Shown here: positions 27,166 through 40,063 of the stretch, piece by piece
How positions within the stretch are numbered: position 1 is the first letter of the stretch
Layout of the letters: each line of letters opens with the position of its first letter
Source of the DNA: Chloroflexota bacterium
GTDB taxonomy: Bacteria > Chloroflexota > Limnocylindria > Limnocylindrales > CSP1-4
Length of the DNA stretch: 41,938 nt
Direction: 5' to 3'
NCBI GenBank assembly: GCA_003158675.1
Contig: PMKN01000072.1
Coordinates: 5,975 to 47,912, forward strand
The notes under the pieces: model-generated
The model's input: the letters and a program-made list of their open reading frames with translations, nothing else
The model's database searches: none
Told to the model about the DNA's origin: nothing
Program-made: the position numbers and the translations under genes

Positions 27166-28589
27166 CAGCTAGGAGCGAGAGCGAATTGGCCCTGGAGAAT
27201 AGCCAGTCCACGGCTGCCGGTCTTGAGCGGTTCTCTCTCGGCCGATCGAGCCAGATTGCCCGGTCCATTCGACTTGTGTATGGCCTGCCCCTGGCAGTGT
27301 CTCTCATGGGGATCGCCGGGGGGATGGCGCTCCTGATTTCCGATCAGCCCGACCCTATCGCTACCCCAGCGTTCAGCCTCCTCGCCCTGGCTCTGCTGGC
27401 GGCGACACTCCACGTTCGGATGGAGACGGCGGTCACCAGCCGATCCGCGCTGGCATTGATCGGCCTGCTCGCGGTCTCTGCGCTGGCCTCGCTTCTTCTG
27501 CCGAAATGGCTATACGGACTTCAGCTGAACGCGATCATCAGCCGAACCGCGATCACGTCACCCCTCCTGCTGGTCCTGTCGACGGCGGTTTGTTCGCACT
27601 CCCTGCGCGCCTTGCTGGGCAATACGCCCGGAGCCGGCGATAAGGCCCTGTATCCCTGGCTGATCCTGCCGATATTCCTCGTTGTGCTGGCCTACGGGCT
27701 GATCTTCTTCAATGTGGTCGTCGACGGACTGCATGGTCTTTCGCTGGATCTGCTGACCAGGGCGTATGACCCAACGGTCGTTGCCAAGAACGTGACGGCC
27801 AACACGCAGTATTCACCGGTCCCCGGGCTCAGGAACCAGATCCTCGGATCGCTCCTGCTGCTGGCAATGTCCCTCTCCTTCGCGGCGCTGCCCGGCATCG
27901 GGGCCGGCGTCTTCATGGCCGAGTATCCCGGTCGGATCGCCACGGTGATCAGCCTGTCACTTCAGATGCTGCGCGCCATTTCGCTCTTCGTCATCGGGGC
28001 AGCGGCCTACAGCATGATTCTGGGCATGACCGGCACGCCCGGTGATGACCTCACATCCAAACTCGTGCGCGGCGTCAGCCTCACGTCCACCGGACTGTCG
28101 CTGCCGGAGCGTGGGTCGTTCTTGCTGGTGTCGGGCCTGGTCGCGCTGGTCGTGGCCCCGGTCATCGCGAAGATGACGGAGGAAGGACTGCGTTCAGTCC
28201 CGCGAGAGTTGCGCGAGGCGTCCGTTGCGCTAGGTGCGGGGGATGGTTTCGGGCTCCGGCGCGTGTTACTGCCCTGGGCCGGACCGAACATCCTTACCGG
28301 CCTCCTCATCGCCGCCGCAGAGACCAGCGCCAGCCTGGCGATCATCATCTTCTTCGCCGGCACTGGTGAGACGGGCGTGGGTCCCGTCAATGGCGTAACG
28401 ACGCTCGACTTCGCCATCTTCGCCTCCCACTGGGGAGGCGGGGGCAACTTCTTTGCAACGGCGATGAATCCGTACCACATGACCGCTGCTCTGCTGCTCA
28501 TCGTGCTGGCGCTCGGAATGACGGTGGCGTCGATGCTCATGCAGCGGCGGATGGGCCGGCGTGCCCGGGGCTCACTGACTGCCATCTAG
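27162..28589 (+). CDS. pstA: phosphate ABC transporter permease PstA (with extra N-terminal TM region)
   Basis: ATG overlaps pstC stop (ATGA); EAA loop REASVALGAGDGFGLRRVLLPWAGPNILTGLLIAAAETSAS; GIGAGVFMAEYPG. Confidence 0.88.
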   Translation: MTARSESELALENSQSTAAGLERFSLGRSSQIARSIRLVYGLPLAVSLMGIAGGMALLISDQPDPIATPAFSLLALALLAATLHVRMETAVTSRSALALIGLLAVSALASLLLPKWLYGLQLNAIISRTAITSPLLLVLSTAVCSHSLRALLGNTPGAGDKALYPWLILPIFLVVLAYGLIFFNVVVDGLHGLSLDLLTRAYDPTVVAKNVTANTQYSPVPGLRNQILGSLLLLAMSLSFAALPGIGAGVFMAEYPGRIATVISLSLQMLRAISLFVIGAAAYSMILGMTGTPGDDLTSKLVRGVSLTSTGLSLPERGSFLLVSGLVALVVAPVIAKMTEEGLRSVPRELREASVALGAGDGFGLRRVLLPWAGPNILTGLLIAAAETSASLAIIIFFAGTGETGVGPVNGVTTLDFAIFASHWGGGGNFFATAMNPYHMTAALLLIVLALGMTVASMLMQRRMGRRARGSLTAI

Positions 28590-28637
28590 GACCACGTTCC
28601 GCGGTCCTGATACCCGGGATAGGAGAGACGAACCGAG

Positions 28638-29516
28638 ATGACCGAGTCGTTCGAGAACCAGTGGCTGCGACGCTCAGATGCCGGTGGCGTGGCCGTCCAG
28701 GACGTGCCGGCTGCCCTCGGGCTACGCAAGGAGCCGACGCCGACGAACGTGATGGAGACGCAGTCTCTGCAACTCTGGTATTCCGGTCGCCAGGTGCTGA
28801 AGGGAGTCTCGGTACCAGTCGTCCAGGGGAAAGTGACGGCGATCGTCGGCCCATCCGGCTGCGGCAAGACCACCCTCCTCCGGAGTCTGAACCGTCTTAC
28901 TGATCTCTCCCGCAACTGCCGGATCGAGGGCAAGATCCTGCTGGACGGCGAGGACTGCATGGCAATGGATCCCGTGGCGCTGCGACGGCGCGTCGGCATG
29001 GTCTTCCAGCGGCCGAATCCCTTCCCAATGTCCATCCGCGAGAATGTGCTCTATGGCGTGCGGGCCCAGAAAAGGAAGAAGGCTCGTTTCGACGAGATCG
29101 TAGAGGCCAGCCTCCGCAAGGCCGTCATCTGGGACGAGGTCAAGGACAGGCTGGACGAAAGCGCTCTCAATCTGTCCGGCGGCCAGCAGCAGCGGATCTG
29201 TATCGCCCGCACCCTTGCCGTCTCGCCCGAGGTGGTGCTGATGGACGAGCCGGCTGCCTCGCTCGATCCACGCTCCACCGCCAAGCTCGAGGAGAGCGTC
29301 ATGGCGATGCGAGGCGAGTACACCGTTGTCGCGGTTACGCACGAGCTCTCGCAGGCCCGGCGCATCTCCGAGAACCTGGTCTTCATCTACGAGGGCCACA
29401 TCGTCGAGTTCGGCGAAACCAAGCAGCTCTTCGAGGACCCGCGCGAGGAAGCCACCCGAGACTACCTGTCCGGTGGCCTCGTGACCTCGATCGAGGAGGA
29501 AGAGGCGGCCTCCTAG
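28638..29516 (+). CDS. pstB: phosphate ABC transporter ATP-binding protein
   Basis: Walker A GPSGCGKTTLLRSLNRL, VFQRPNPFPMSIRENV, signature LSGGQQQRICIARTLA, Walker B VVLMDEPAASLDP. Confidence 0.95.
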   Translation: MTESFENQWLRRSDAGGVAVQDVPAALGLRKEPTPTNVMETQSLQLWYSGRQVLKGVSVPVVQGKVTAIVGPSGCGKTTLLRSLNRLTDLSRNCRIEGKILLDGEDCMAMDPVALRRRVGMVFQRPNPFPMSIRENVLYGVRAQKRKKARFDEIVEASLRKAVIWDEVKDRLDESALNLSGGQQQRICIARTLAVSPEVVLMDEPAASLDPRSTAKLEESVMAMRGEYTVVAVTHELSQARRISENLVFIYEGHIVEFGETKQLFEDPREEATRDYLSGGLVTSIEEEEAAS

Positions 29517-29650
29517 TGTCCCGATTCGCTGACGCTGGAGACTTCCGGACAGAATGTCGTCGGGCAAGTCGAGTCCTTCTGGGCAGATCCGCCGGTGGAA
29601 ACGGCCGACCGGTGACCTCCGCAGGCAGCTCGAATCGGCCTTCACCATTC

Positions 29651-29754
29651 ACGTACGACCGGCCGCCGGCCGGGTCCCGCAGCGGCGCGGAGTGGAGCCG
29701 CTATGGCACCCGATAAGCCGGTCTCTTCCGGGATGGTTGTCCTCTAGCGGCTGA
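29651..29754. repeat. 104-bp dispersed repeat, copy 2 (covers last codons, stop and 3' flank of CDS 29744..31951)
   Basis: Aligns ungapped with 10963..11066 with about 5 mismatches. Confidence 0.95.
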
Positions 29755-31951
29755 TGCTCCTGCGCGAGCGGACGGCAAGCCTAGAAACGGTGAGACCGGC
29801 CACGCTCAGCAGCACCAGCAGCGCCAGGAGCGGAGTCCCGCTGCCGGCACCACCGCCGGAGCCGCCGGTGCTCGTCGGCGGAGCCGTCACCGTCAAGCTC
29901 GGAGCCGGCGTTGGGGTGGCGGTCGGCGCTGAGGTCGGCACCGGGGTTGGAGTGACCGTCGGAGCTGCGGTCGGCACTGGGGTCGGCGTGGCGGTCGGAG
30001 CCGGGGCCGCTACGCCGAGGCCGGCGGTCGCGGTGTTGCCGGTGAAGCCGAAGCCAACCACTGTCGCGCTCACCGTGTTGGTGTAGCTGCCGGCCGCGAC
30101 CGCGATGACGGGCACCGAGAACACGCACGGCGTGCCAACGGCAACCGAGGCAGCCGAGAGGACGATGGTGCCGGGTGCGGTGAGAGTGAGACTACCGACG
30201 CTGCATGTCGTCACCGCCGCGGCGCTGGCCACTGTCAGTCCTGCCGGCAGGGTATCGGTCAGGCCGATGAACCGCAGCGTGTCGGGGTTGCCCGCGGGAT
30301 TGGTGATCGTGAAGGTGAGCTGAGCGGTGGCGCCGACGGCGATGGGATTCGGGTTGAACGCGGCGGCGATTGTCGGGTAGGCATCCACATTGATGGACGC
30401 CGAGGCGGTCCCGCTCGGGCCGCCCTCATTCGATGACACCGGGCTGCTGGTGACCGTGTAGCTGCCCGCCACGTTGCCGGTGATCATGGCCAGGACCCCG
30501 CACGACGCGTTCGGAGCGATGGACCCACCCGAGAGCACGATCCCGCTCGGCGCGGTGCGAGTGACCGCTCCGCCGCAAGCGGCCGTCGTACCGCTCGAAA
30601 CGCTCAGGCCGGCCGGCAGCGTGACGCTGACCCCGACGCCGGTGAACGCGGTGGCCGTGGAGTTTGCCAGAGTGAGGGTGAGCGCAACTGCCTGACCCAC
30701 GTTCATCGAGGGCGCACTCCAGGCAGCGGTGATCGTCGGCGGCACGCCGACGGTGAGGCTCGCGTTGGCCGGGTCACTGGTTCCGCCCTGGGTGGAGGAG
30801 ACCATTATCGAGTTGTTCTTCACGCCGGCCGTGGTCCCGGTGACGTTCACCGCGAACGTGCACGAGCCAGCCTCGGCGATTGTGGCACCCGCGAGGCCGA
30901 TCGAACCGGAGCCTGCCGTGGCGGTGATGGTGCCTGCGCCGCAGGAGCCAGTCAGGCCGTTGGGCGTCGCCACGACCAGGCCGGCCGGCAGCGTATCGGT
31001 GAAGGCGACGCCACTGAGCGCATCGTCGGTGTTGGAGTTGGTCAGCGTGAACGTCAGCGAGGTGGTCCCGCCGACCTGAACCGAGGGCGCACCGAAGACC
31101 ATCGTGGCGGCTACAGGGGCGACGACGGTGATGCTCGCGGTGGCCGGGTCACTGGTTCCGCCCTGGGTGGAGGAGACCATTATCGAGTTGTTCTTCACGC
31201 CGGCCGTGGTCCCGGTGACGTTCACCGCGAACGTGCACGAGCCGGCCGCGGCGAGTGTGGCACCCGCAAGGGTGATCGAACCTGCGCCTGCCGTGGCGGT
31301 GATGGTGCCTGCGCCGCAGGAGCCAGTCAGGCCGTTGGGCGTCGCCACCACCAGGCCGGCTGGCAGCGTATCGAGGAAAGCGACGCCGGTGAGCATCCAG
31401 ACAGCGCTGGGGTTGGTCAGCGTGAACGTCAGCGGGGTGATCCAGCCGAGCGGAACCGTGGGGGCGGCGAAGTTCATCGCGGCGGTCACAGGGGCGAGGA
31501 CGGTGATAGTCGCGATGGCAGTGGCGGCGGGTCCGTCAAGGTCGGAGGCGACCATCACGTTCATTTTCCCGCCGGCCGTGGTCCCTTGGACGTCGACCGA
31601 AAACGTGCACGAGCCGGAGGGCAGCGTGGCATTCGCGAAACTGATCGAACCTGCGCCTGCCGTGGCGGTAATGGTACTGCCGCCGCAGGCCCCCGAAAGG
31701 CCGTTGGGCGTCGCCACAACCAGGCCGGCTGGCAGCGTATCGAGGAGATCGACACTCGTGAGCGGCGAGCCGCTGAGGTTGGTCAGCGTGAAAATGAGCG
31801 GGGTGATCCAGCCGAGCGGAACAGTGGGGGCGGCGAAGTTCATCGCGGCGGTCAGAGGCAGGGCCCCGTAAGCGGGCGCCGGACCGGCGACGACGGTACC
31901 AAACGCGAGCATGAGTGCAACAACGATGAGCGCGCATGATCGGCGGACCAC
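29744..31951 (-). CDS. exported protein of DUF11/Ig-like repeats with P/T linker and C-terminal TM anchor
   Basis: GTG start with GGAGG; repeats TFTLTNxx...LSGVAFTDTLPAGLVVATPNGLTGSCGAGTITATAGxGSIxLAGATxAxAGSCTFAVNVTGTTAGV; PTPVPTAAPTVTPTP; C-terminal TM. Confidence 0.82.
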   Translation of the reverse strand: MVRRSCALIVVALMLAFGTVVAGPAPAYGALPLTAAMNFAAPTVPLGWITPLIFTLTNLSGSPLTSVDLLDTLPAGLVVATPNGLSGACGGSTITATAGAGSISFANATLPSGSCTFSVDVQGTTAGGKMNVMVASDLDGPAATAIATITVLAPVTAAMNFAAPTVPLGWITPLTFTLTNPSAVWMLTGVAFLDTLPAGLVVATPNGLTGSCGAGTITATAGAGSITLAGATLAAAGSCTFAVNVTGTTAGVKNNSIMVSSTQGGTSDPATASITVVAPVAATMVFGAPSVQVGGTTSLTFTLTNSNTDDALSGVAFTDTLPAGLVVATPNGLTGSCGAGTITATAGSGSIGLAGATIAEAGSCTFAVNVTGTTAGVKNNSIMVSSTQGGTSDPANASLTVGVPPTITAAWSAPSMNVGQAVALTLTLANSTATAFTGVGVSVTLPAGLSVSSGTTAACGGAVTRTAPSGIVLSGGSIAPNASCGVLAMITGNVAGSYTVTSSPVSSNEGGPSGTASASINVDAYPTIAAAFNPNPIAVGATAQLTFTITNPAGNPDTLRFIGLTDTLPAGLTVASAAAVTTCSVGSLTLTAPGTIVLSAASVAVGTPCVFSVPVIAVAAGSYTNTVSATVVGFGFTGNTATAGLGVAAPAPTATPTPVPTAAPTVTPTPVPTSAPTATPTPAPSLTVTAPPTSTGGSGGGAGSGTPLLALLVLLSVAGLTVSRLAVRSRRSISR
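30767..31510. repeat. tandem domain repeats within CDS 29744..31951, period about 375 bp
   Basis: ggccgggtcactggttccgccctgggtggaggagacc... at 30767 and 31142. Confidence 0.8.
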
Positions 31952-32166
31952 GCTGGAACCTCCCCGGCGGCGAGATGGCTCGCCAGAATTGTCATTCGTG
32001 ACGGAATGACTGCTTTGGGCAATCTATCACGTCGCCGGGTCGAGCGACAGGCGCGCGCCTACCTGCGCGCGAACGATCCGGGCCGCAGACTGTACGGAGG
32101 ACGGACAAGAGCCTGACGCCTCCCGCCACTCTCGTTCCCTGGACCGATTGGGCGTCGCTGCCGGAA

Positions 32167-33858
32167 ATGGCAGAAGGGAGATCCTCGTTGACTACGGTGA
32201 CTACCTCGGCCGATAGCCAGCCCCCGGCCGTTCTCGAGGCGCGCAAGCAGGATCTCGAAGCCCTCGCGAGGAATCGTTGGGACGTACTTGTGGTGGGAGG
32301 CGGGATCACCGGCTGCGGGATCCTGCTCGATGCCGCGAGCCGAGGGCTTCAGGCCGCCCTGATCGAGTGCGACGACTTCGCCGTGGGGACGAGCAGCCGC
32401 TCCTCGCGCCTCATTCACGGCGGGCTGCGATACCTCGAGCAGTTCCAGATAGGCCTCGTCCGCGAGGCGCTGCGCGAGCGCTCGCTGCTGTTGAAGCTGG
32501 CGCCCCACCTGGTTCGCCTCGAACCCTTCCTGTTCCCGATATACGGCGGTTCTTGGGCGCGCCCCTTCTACGGTGCCGGGCTGACCATGTACGACCTTCT
32601 CGGAGCTTCCGCCGACGGCGGCTTCCATCGGCATCTGTCGGTCGACGAATCGCTGGCCGCTGTCCCCGCGCTACATCGGAAGGGCCTGCGCGGAGCGTTT
32701 CTCTATCACGATGGGCAGGAGGACGATGCCCGGTATGTCGTGAGCGTCGTCCGAACGGCTCGGAGTAAGGGCGCCCTGGCGCTGACCAGGGTCCGGGCGC
32801 TGCGTGGCATCGAGGCTGGCGGGCGCCTTGTAGGTTGTGCCGTCCGAGACGGACTCACGGGCTCGGAGTTCGAAGTCCGCGCGGCGGCGGTGATCGACGC
32901 AACCGGCGTATGGACCGGCCGCGCCGATGGACCGTTCCCGGCGAAAGCTCGTCGGCTGACGCAGCCGAGCCGCGGCGTCCACCTGGTGGTGCCTCGTGAC
33001 CGAATTCCGAGCCGTTACGGCCTGACTTTGCGGATACCGCACCGCGTCTGCTTCCTGGTCCCCTGGCCCGACAACTGGGTCATCGGCACTACGGATCACG
33101 AGGCCGACACTCCTCCGGATCGGCCCGCACCCACGCTGGCGGAGATCGACGAGATTCTCGAGAACGTCAATGGCACTCTGGACGTGGGTCTCGCCCGGAA
33201 CGACGTGATCGGGGCGTTCGTAGGCCTCCGGCCGCTGGCGACCGATCCTGGTGGGACGCCAGGTTCGACGGTGAAAGCGTCCCGTGAACACCGCATCCGA
33301 ACTGAGCCGAATGGACTGGTGCGGATCAGCGGCGGCAAGTTCACAACCTACCGCCTGATGGCGCTCCAGACCGTCAACGCCGCTCTCGGGTCTGCCACGG
33401 CAAAGGCGCGACCATCCAGGACCGCCGAGACCCCGATCGTCGGCGCGGCCGCCCCCGCGGAGCTCGAGGCTCTCGGTGGGCGCATCGCCGCCGATTCCGG
33501 GCTCGACCGTGATCGGGCAGATCATCTCGTCGCCCGCTACGGCACCGAGGCCTCGGATGTCGTCGCCCTCGGGCGAGACCTCGGCTTGCTCCGCCCGCTG
33601 GGACCCGAGGCAGGGCCGCTCGAAGTCGAGGTCGTCTGGTCCGTTCGCCAGGAAAGCGCTCTGTCGGTGGACGACTTCCTTGCCCGCAGGACCAGGCTGG
33701 CTCAGGAGCAGCGCGATCGCGGAGCCGCCGTCGCGGGGCGCGTAGCCGAGCTAATGGGCTCGGAGTTGGGCTGGTCGACGAGCGACCGAGATGGTGCCGT
33801 CAAGGCCTTCCTCGGCGGAGCCCATCACGAGTTCGACGTGCCACAAGAAGCCGTTTGA
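32167..33858 (+). CDS. glpD: glycerol-3-phosphate dehydrogenase (FAD-dependent)
   Basis: DVLVVGGGITGCGILLDAASRGLQAALIECDDFAVGTSSRSSRLIHGGLRYLEQFQ; DNWVIGTTDHEAD; ISGGKFTTYRLMA. Confidence 0.93.
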   Translation: MAEGRSSLTTVTTSADSQPPAVLEARKQDLEALARNRWDVLVVGGGITGCGILLDAASRGLQAALIECDDFAVGTSSRSSRLIHGGLRYLEQFQIGLVREALRERSLLLKLAPHLVRLEPFLFPIYGGSWARPFYGAGLTMYDLLGASADGGFHRHLSVDESLAAVPALHRKGLRGAFLYHDGQEDDARYVVSVVRTARSKGALALTRVRALRGIEAGGRLVGCAVRDGLTGSEFEVRAAAVIDATGVWTGRADGPFPAKARRLTQPSRGVHLVVPRDRIPSRYGLTLRIPHRVCFLVPWPDNWVIGTTDHEADTPPDRPAPTLAEIDEILENVNGTLDVGLARNDVIGAFVGLRPLATDPGGTPGSTVKASREHRIRTEPNGLVRISGGKFTTYRLMALQTVNAALGSATAKARPSRTAETPIVGAAAPAELEALGGRIAADSGLDRDRADHLVARYGTEASDVVALGRDLGLLRPLGPEAGPLEVEVVWSVRQESALSVDDFLARRTRLAQEQRDRGAAVAGRVAELMGSELGWSTSDRDGAVKAFLGGAHHEFDVPQEAV

Positions 33859-33901
33859 CCGGGTTCCCCAGCGGCTCCTTTTCGAAGCCGTTGGCCCTAT
33901 C

Positions 33902-35302
33902 TCAGGACCCGCCGACTGGCGGCCCCGCAGCCGGCGGCTGTGGGGGCATGGGTCGCCAGGAGTACCCATCCCACCACCACCGTCCGTCGGGGGAAAGCGC
34001 CATCGGCCAGCTGGAGGTGACCCCGGGGCGGGGCGAAGTGACGGCGAGGACCATGGCTACGACCCAGCCGACGACGGTCCAGGCGGCGAGGAGGTCAACC
34101 AGCCCGATCAGCCGCCAGCGCTCGGGACGGCGGATCAGGACCACAATGGCGGGCATGAAGTAGACGAGGAAGAAGAGGCAGACGCCCACGAGGACAATCG
34201 CCGCGACCTCAGCGTCACTGGGCCCCGTATTCCACCACCGTAGAGAAGGATCGCTCGTGGCAAAGGCGACCGGTTTGGTCGGGATCCCGCCCGCGAGCAC
34301 GGTGGTGGTCTGGCCGGGCCCGAGCAGGACCGCGCCACGGTGGAACAGGTCGGAGACCTCGATCTGCCCCGCGTAAACCCAGAAGGTGGTCGCCTGCGCC
34401 GAGACCGAGACGGTGAAGTCCGTGCCCATCACGAGAGCGCCGGCCTGTGGAGTGGTCACGGTGCGACATCGCACCCCGATCCAGTCCGCGAGCGTCGTCT
34501 GCGCCGAATAGGGCTGCGTCCACGGTGGGCAGTGGAAGCTGACCAGATCCTCCTGGAGGTGCATCTGCCCAAATCCGACGTCGAGGTTGTAGGGCGGGTT
34601 CGAGACGACCTGCCCTCCGGCCCCCACGTCTACCTGCCCGCCCCCGTCGGTCGCAAAGCGACCAGGGCCGTTCAGAACCTGCGATTTCCCGGGGCTCGGC
34701 TCGCCGCTCGAGCCCGGCCGGGCGGTCAATCCCGGCGACGCGGGTGGTGAGTAGCTGGGCTCCGGCCGGACTGTAAGCCGGTAGACGTTGGAGTAGTGCG
34801 GCGTCAGGCACTCGGTGGGTAGGCCCTTGTTCAGGTAGCTGCAGGCTCGCCCCGTTTGATGGTCCTCGCCGGCCACGGTGACCTGGAGGTAGTAGACGCC
34901 GGGGAGCAGCTCGTCCCATGTCGTGGCGGCTGTGGCACTGTCGGAGACATCCTGGCCCTTGCAGTGCTGCCCATAATCCCACTGGCCTTTGGTCGAGTTA
35001 CCACCGTACGGGTTCCCTGCGAGCGGCTGGCCACCACAATCCACGAGCGGGAGGCCGTAATGCGCGTCCCAGTTCGCATACGGCGCCGCGACGGTCCCGT
35101 CGCCCGTGCTCCACTTGATGGCGGTGGACCCCTGCCAGCTCTCCTTGCTCCACGTCACGACAGCATGGTTGTCGGCGTCGAGCGTGACGCTGACGATGGC
35201 GGGCCGCGCGTCCGCCAGAACCGGCCCCGCGCCCCCGATGGTCAGCAACGCCGCCAGGGCGAGCAGAGGGGCCAGAAGAGGCGCGAACTTGCGGATCACC
35301 AC
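33902..35302 (-). CDS. exported FecR-like domain protein with C-terminal superinfection-immunity-like TM domain and DUF2510-like tail
   Basis: Signal peptide; TTPQAGALVMGTDFTVSVSAQATTFWVYAGQIEVSD (FecR-like); LVYFMPAIVVLIRRPERWRLIGLVDLLAAWTVVGWVVAMVLAV; SPDGRWWWDGYSWRPMP. Confidence 0.7.
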   Translation of the reverse strand: MVIRKFAPLLAPLLALAALLTIGGAGPVLADARPAIVSVTLDADNHAVVTWSKESWQGSTAIKWSTGDGTVAAPYANWDAHYGLPLVDCGGQPLAGNPYGGNSTKGQWDYGQHCKGQDVSDSATAATTWDELLPGVYYLQVTVAGEDHQTGRACSYLNKGLPTECLTPHYSNVYRLTVRPEPSYSPPASPGLTARPGSSGEPSPGKSQVLNGPGRFATDGGGQVDVGAGGQVVSNPPYNLDVGFGQMHLQEDLVSFHCPPWTQPYSAQTTLADWIGVRCRTVTTPQAGALVMGTDFTVSVSAQATTFWVYAGQIEVSDLFHRGAVLLGPGQTTTVLAGGIPTKPVAFATSDPSLRWWNTGPSDAEVAAIVLVGVCLFFLVYFMPAIVVLIRRPERWRLIGLVDLLAAWTVVGWVVAMVLAVTSPRPGVTSSWPMALSPDGRWWWDGYSWRPMPPQPPAAGPPVGGS

Positions 35303-35874
35303 GCCACCTGGTAGTCGGGGGCGGCCTTACGTCGAGTCGCGCCCTGCCGCTAGTATCGACCGCCGTCAGGCCAGCTGGGCAGGCGTACTTTCGAGTCTTG
35401 GCTCACGTCAGACAACTAGAGTCCGCGGCCCAGCTCCGTCAGGAGCCCTTCTGTTTCTGGTGCAAATGTTCGGCTATGTCGAGAGCGGCCTGGCTCGGCT
35501 TGCCGACATCCGCGGGTGGTGCCGTGTCGAACGGCATGTTCAAGGCTGTCAGCGGGCCGACCTGAACGGTTCGAGGCCTGAGTCCGGCAGCAACGCTTCC
35601 CTCGCCAACTGGCGGCCGATCGGACCTTAGGGCCGGGGTCCGCAGCGTGGATTGGCGCGTCGGCGAGACATCGTCGACCCGCAGCGGAACCGAAGGACCC
35701 CATCGGGTCCCCAGATGGTTGGTTGCGGCGAATTGCCTCACGCGTAGACTGGACGCGGGCGCGCTGGGCGGCGTGCCTGACAACGTGCCGCATTGGACGA
35801 TCGCCCTCGCACAACGGAGCATCGATGAACGACTCTAGCCGTAGATCGAGCCCCGGGGCCAGCGCAACGCGAGG

Positions 35875-39093
<3,219 letters not shown>

Positions 39094-39139
39094 ACATCGT
39101 GGCGGCTGTCCCTGACCACGCCGACTGGGGGATATCCCG

Positions 39140-40063
39140 GTGAGGATCCTGATCGCCGACGATGACGTCACGTCACGCCTGCTTCTCACAGGCGTGCTTA
39201 GGAAGCACGGTCACGAGGTGGTAGAGACCGTCGACGGCCTCGCGGCCTGGGACGCAATGAAGCGACCCGACGCACCGAAACTCGCCATCCTCGACTGGGT
39301 CATGCCCGGGCTCGCCGGGGTGGACGTGTGCCGCCGTGCGCGCACCATCGAATCGAATCAGCCTCCTTACATCATTCTTCTGACCTCGCTCGACCAGAAG
39401 GCCGACATCGTGACCGGTCTGGAGGCCGGCGCAGACGACTACCTGGCCAAGCCCTTCGATGCCGGCGAGCTCCTGGCCCGAGTTGACGTGGGCCGACGCT
39501 TGGTCGAGCTGCAAGCGAGGCTGAACGAGGCCAGGGAGGCGCTCGCCCACGAGGCCATGCACGACCCGCTGACCGGCGTCCTGAATCGCCGGGCGTTCGC
39601 GAGCGCCCTGGCCCGCGAACTCTCGCGGAAGCGGCGCTACGAGAACGTTCTGGCTGTTGGAATCTGCGACGTCGATCATTTCAAGCAGATCAACGACACC
39701 CATGGCCACCAGACCGGCGACGAGGTGCTGTGCGGGCTGGTGCGTCTCATTGAGAGCAACCTGCGCGGCCACGATGTCCTGGGTCGTCATGGCGGCGATG
39801 AGTTCGTCGTAGCCACCGAGCACCGCCGAATCGACGGCCCGAGCATGCTATATGAGCGTTTGCGGACGTCGGTCGCGAACAGCCCGATACGCACGGCTGC
39901 CGGAGACATTCCCGTCACGATCAGCTTCGGGGTGACGCTCGCAGCCGCGGGCGATACCGAGGCCGATCTACTCGCGGCTGCGGACAGAGCTCTCTATCAA
40001 GCCAAGAGCAGCGGACGGAATCAAGTTCTGGTATCGGGCGACGCATACCAACCGACCGCCTAG
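39140..40063 (+). CDS. response regulator with GGDEF diguanylate cyclase output
   Basis: REC: LIADDDVTSRLLL, LAILDWVMPGLAGVDVC, LTSLDQKADIVTGLEAGADDYLAKPF; GGDEF: RHGGDEFVVA with RGHD (RxxD I-site) five residues upstream. Confidence 0.94.
   Translation: MRILIADDDVTSRLLLTGVLRKHGHEVVETVDGLAAWDAMKRPDAPKLAILDWVMPGLAGVDVCRRARTIESNQPPYIILLTSLDQKADIVTGLEAGADDYLAKPFDAGELLARVDVGRRLVELQARLNEAREALAHEAMHDPLTGVLNRRAFASALARELSRKRRYENVLAVGICDVDHFKQINDTHGHQTGDEVLCGLVRLIESNLRGHDVLGRHGGDEFVVATEHRRIDGPSMLYERLRTSVANSPIRTAAGDIPVTISFGVTLAAAGDTEADLLAAADRALYQAKSSGRNQVLVSGDAYQPTA

Noticed and set aside
35303-35874. Small ORFs between the FecR-like gene and the hybrid kinase
   Set aside because: No domain, conflicting frames on both strands, no good start signals; treated as intergenic.
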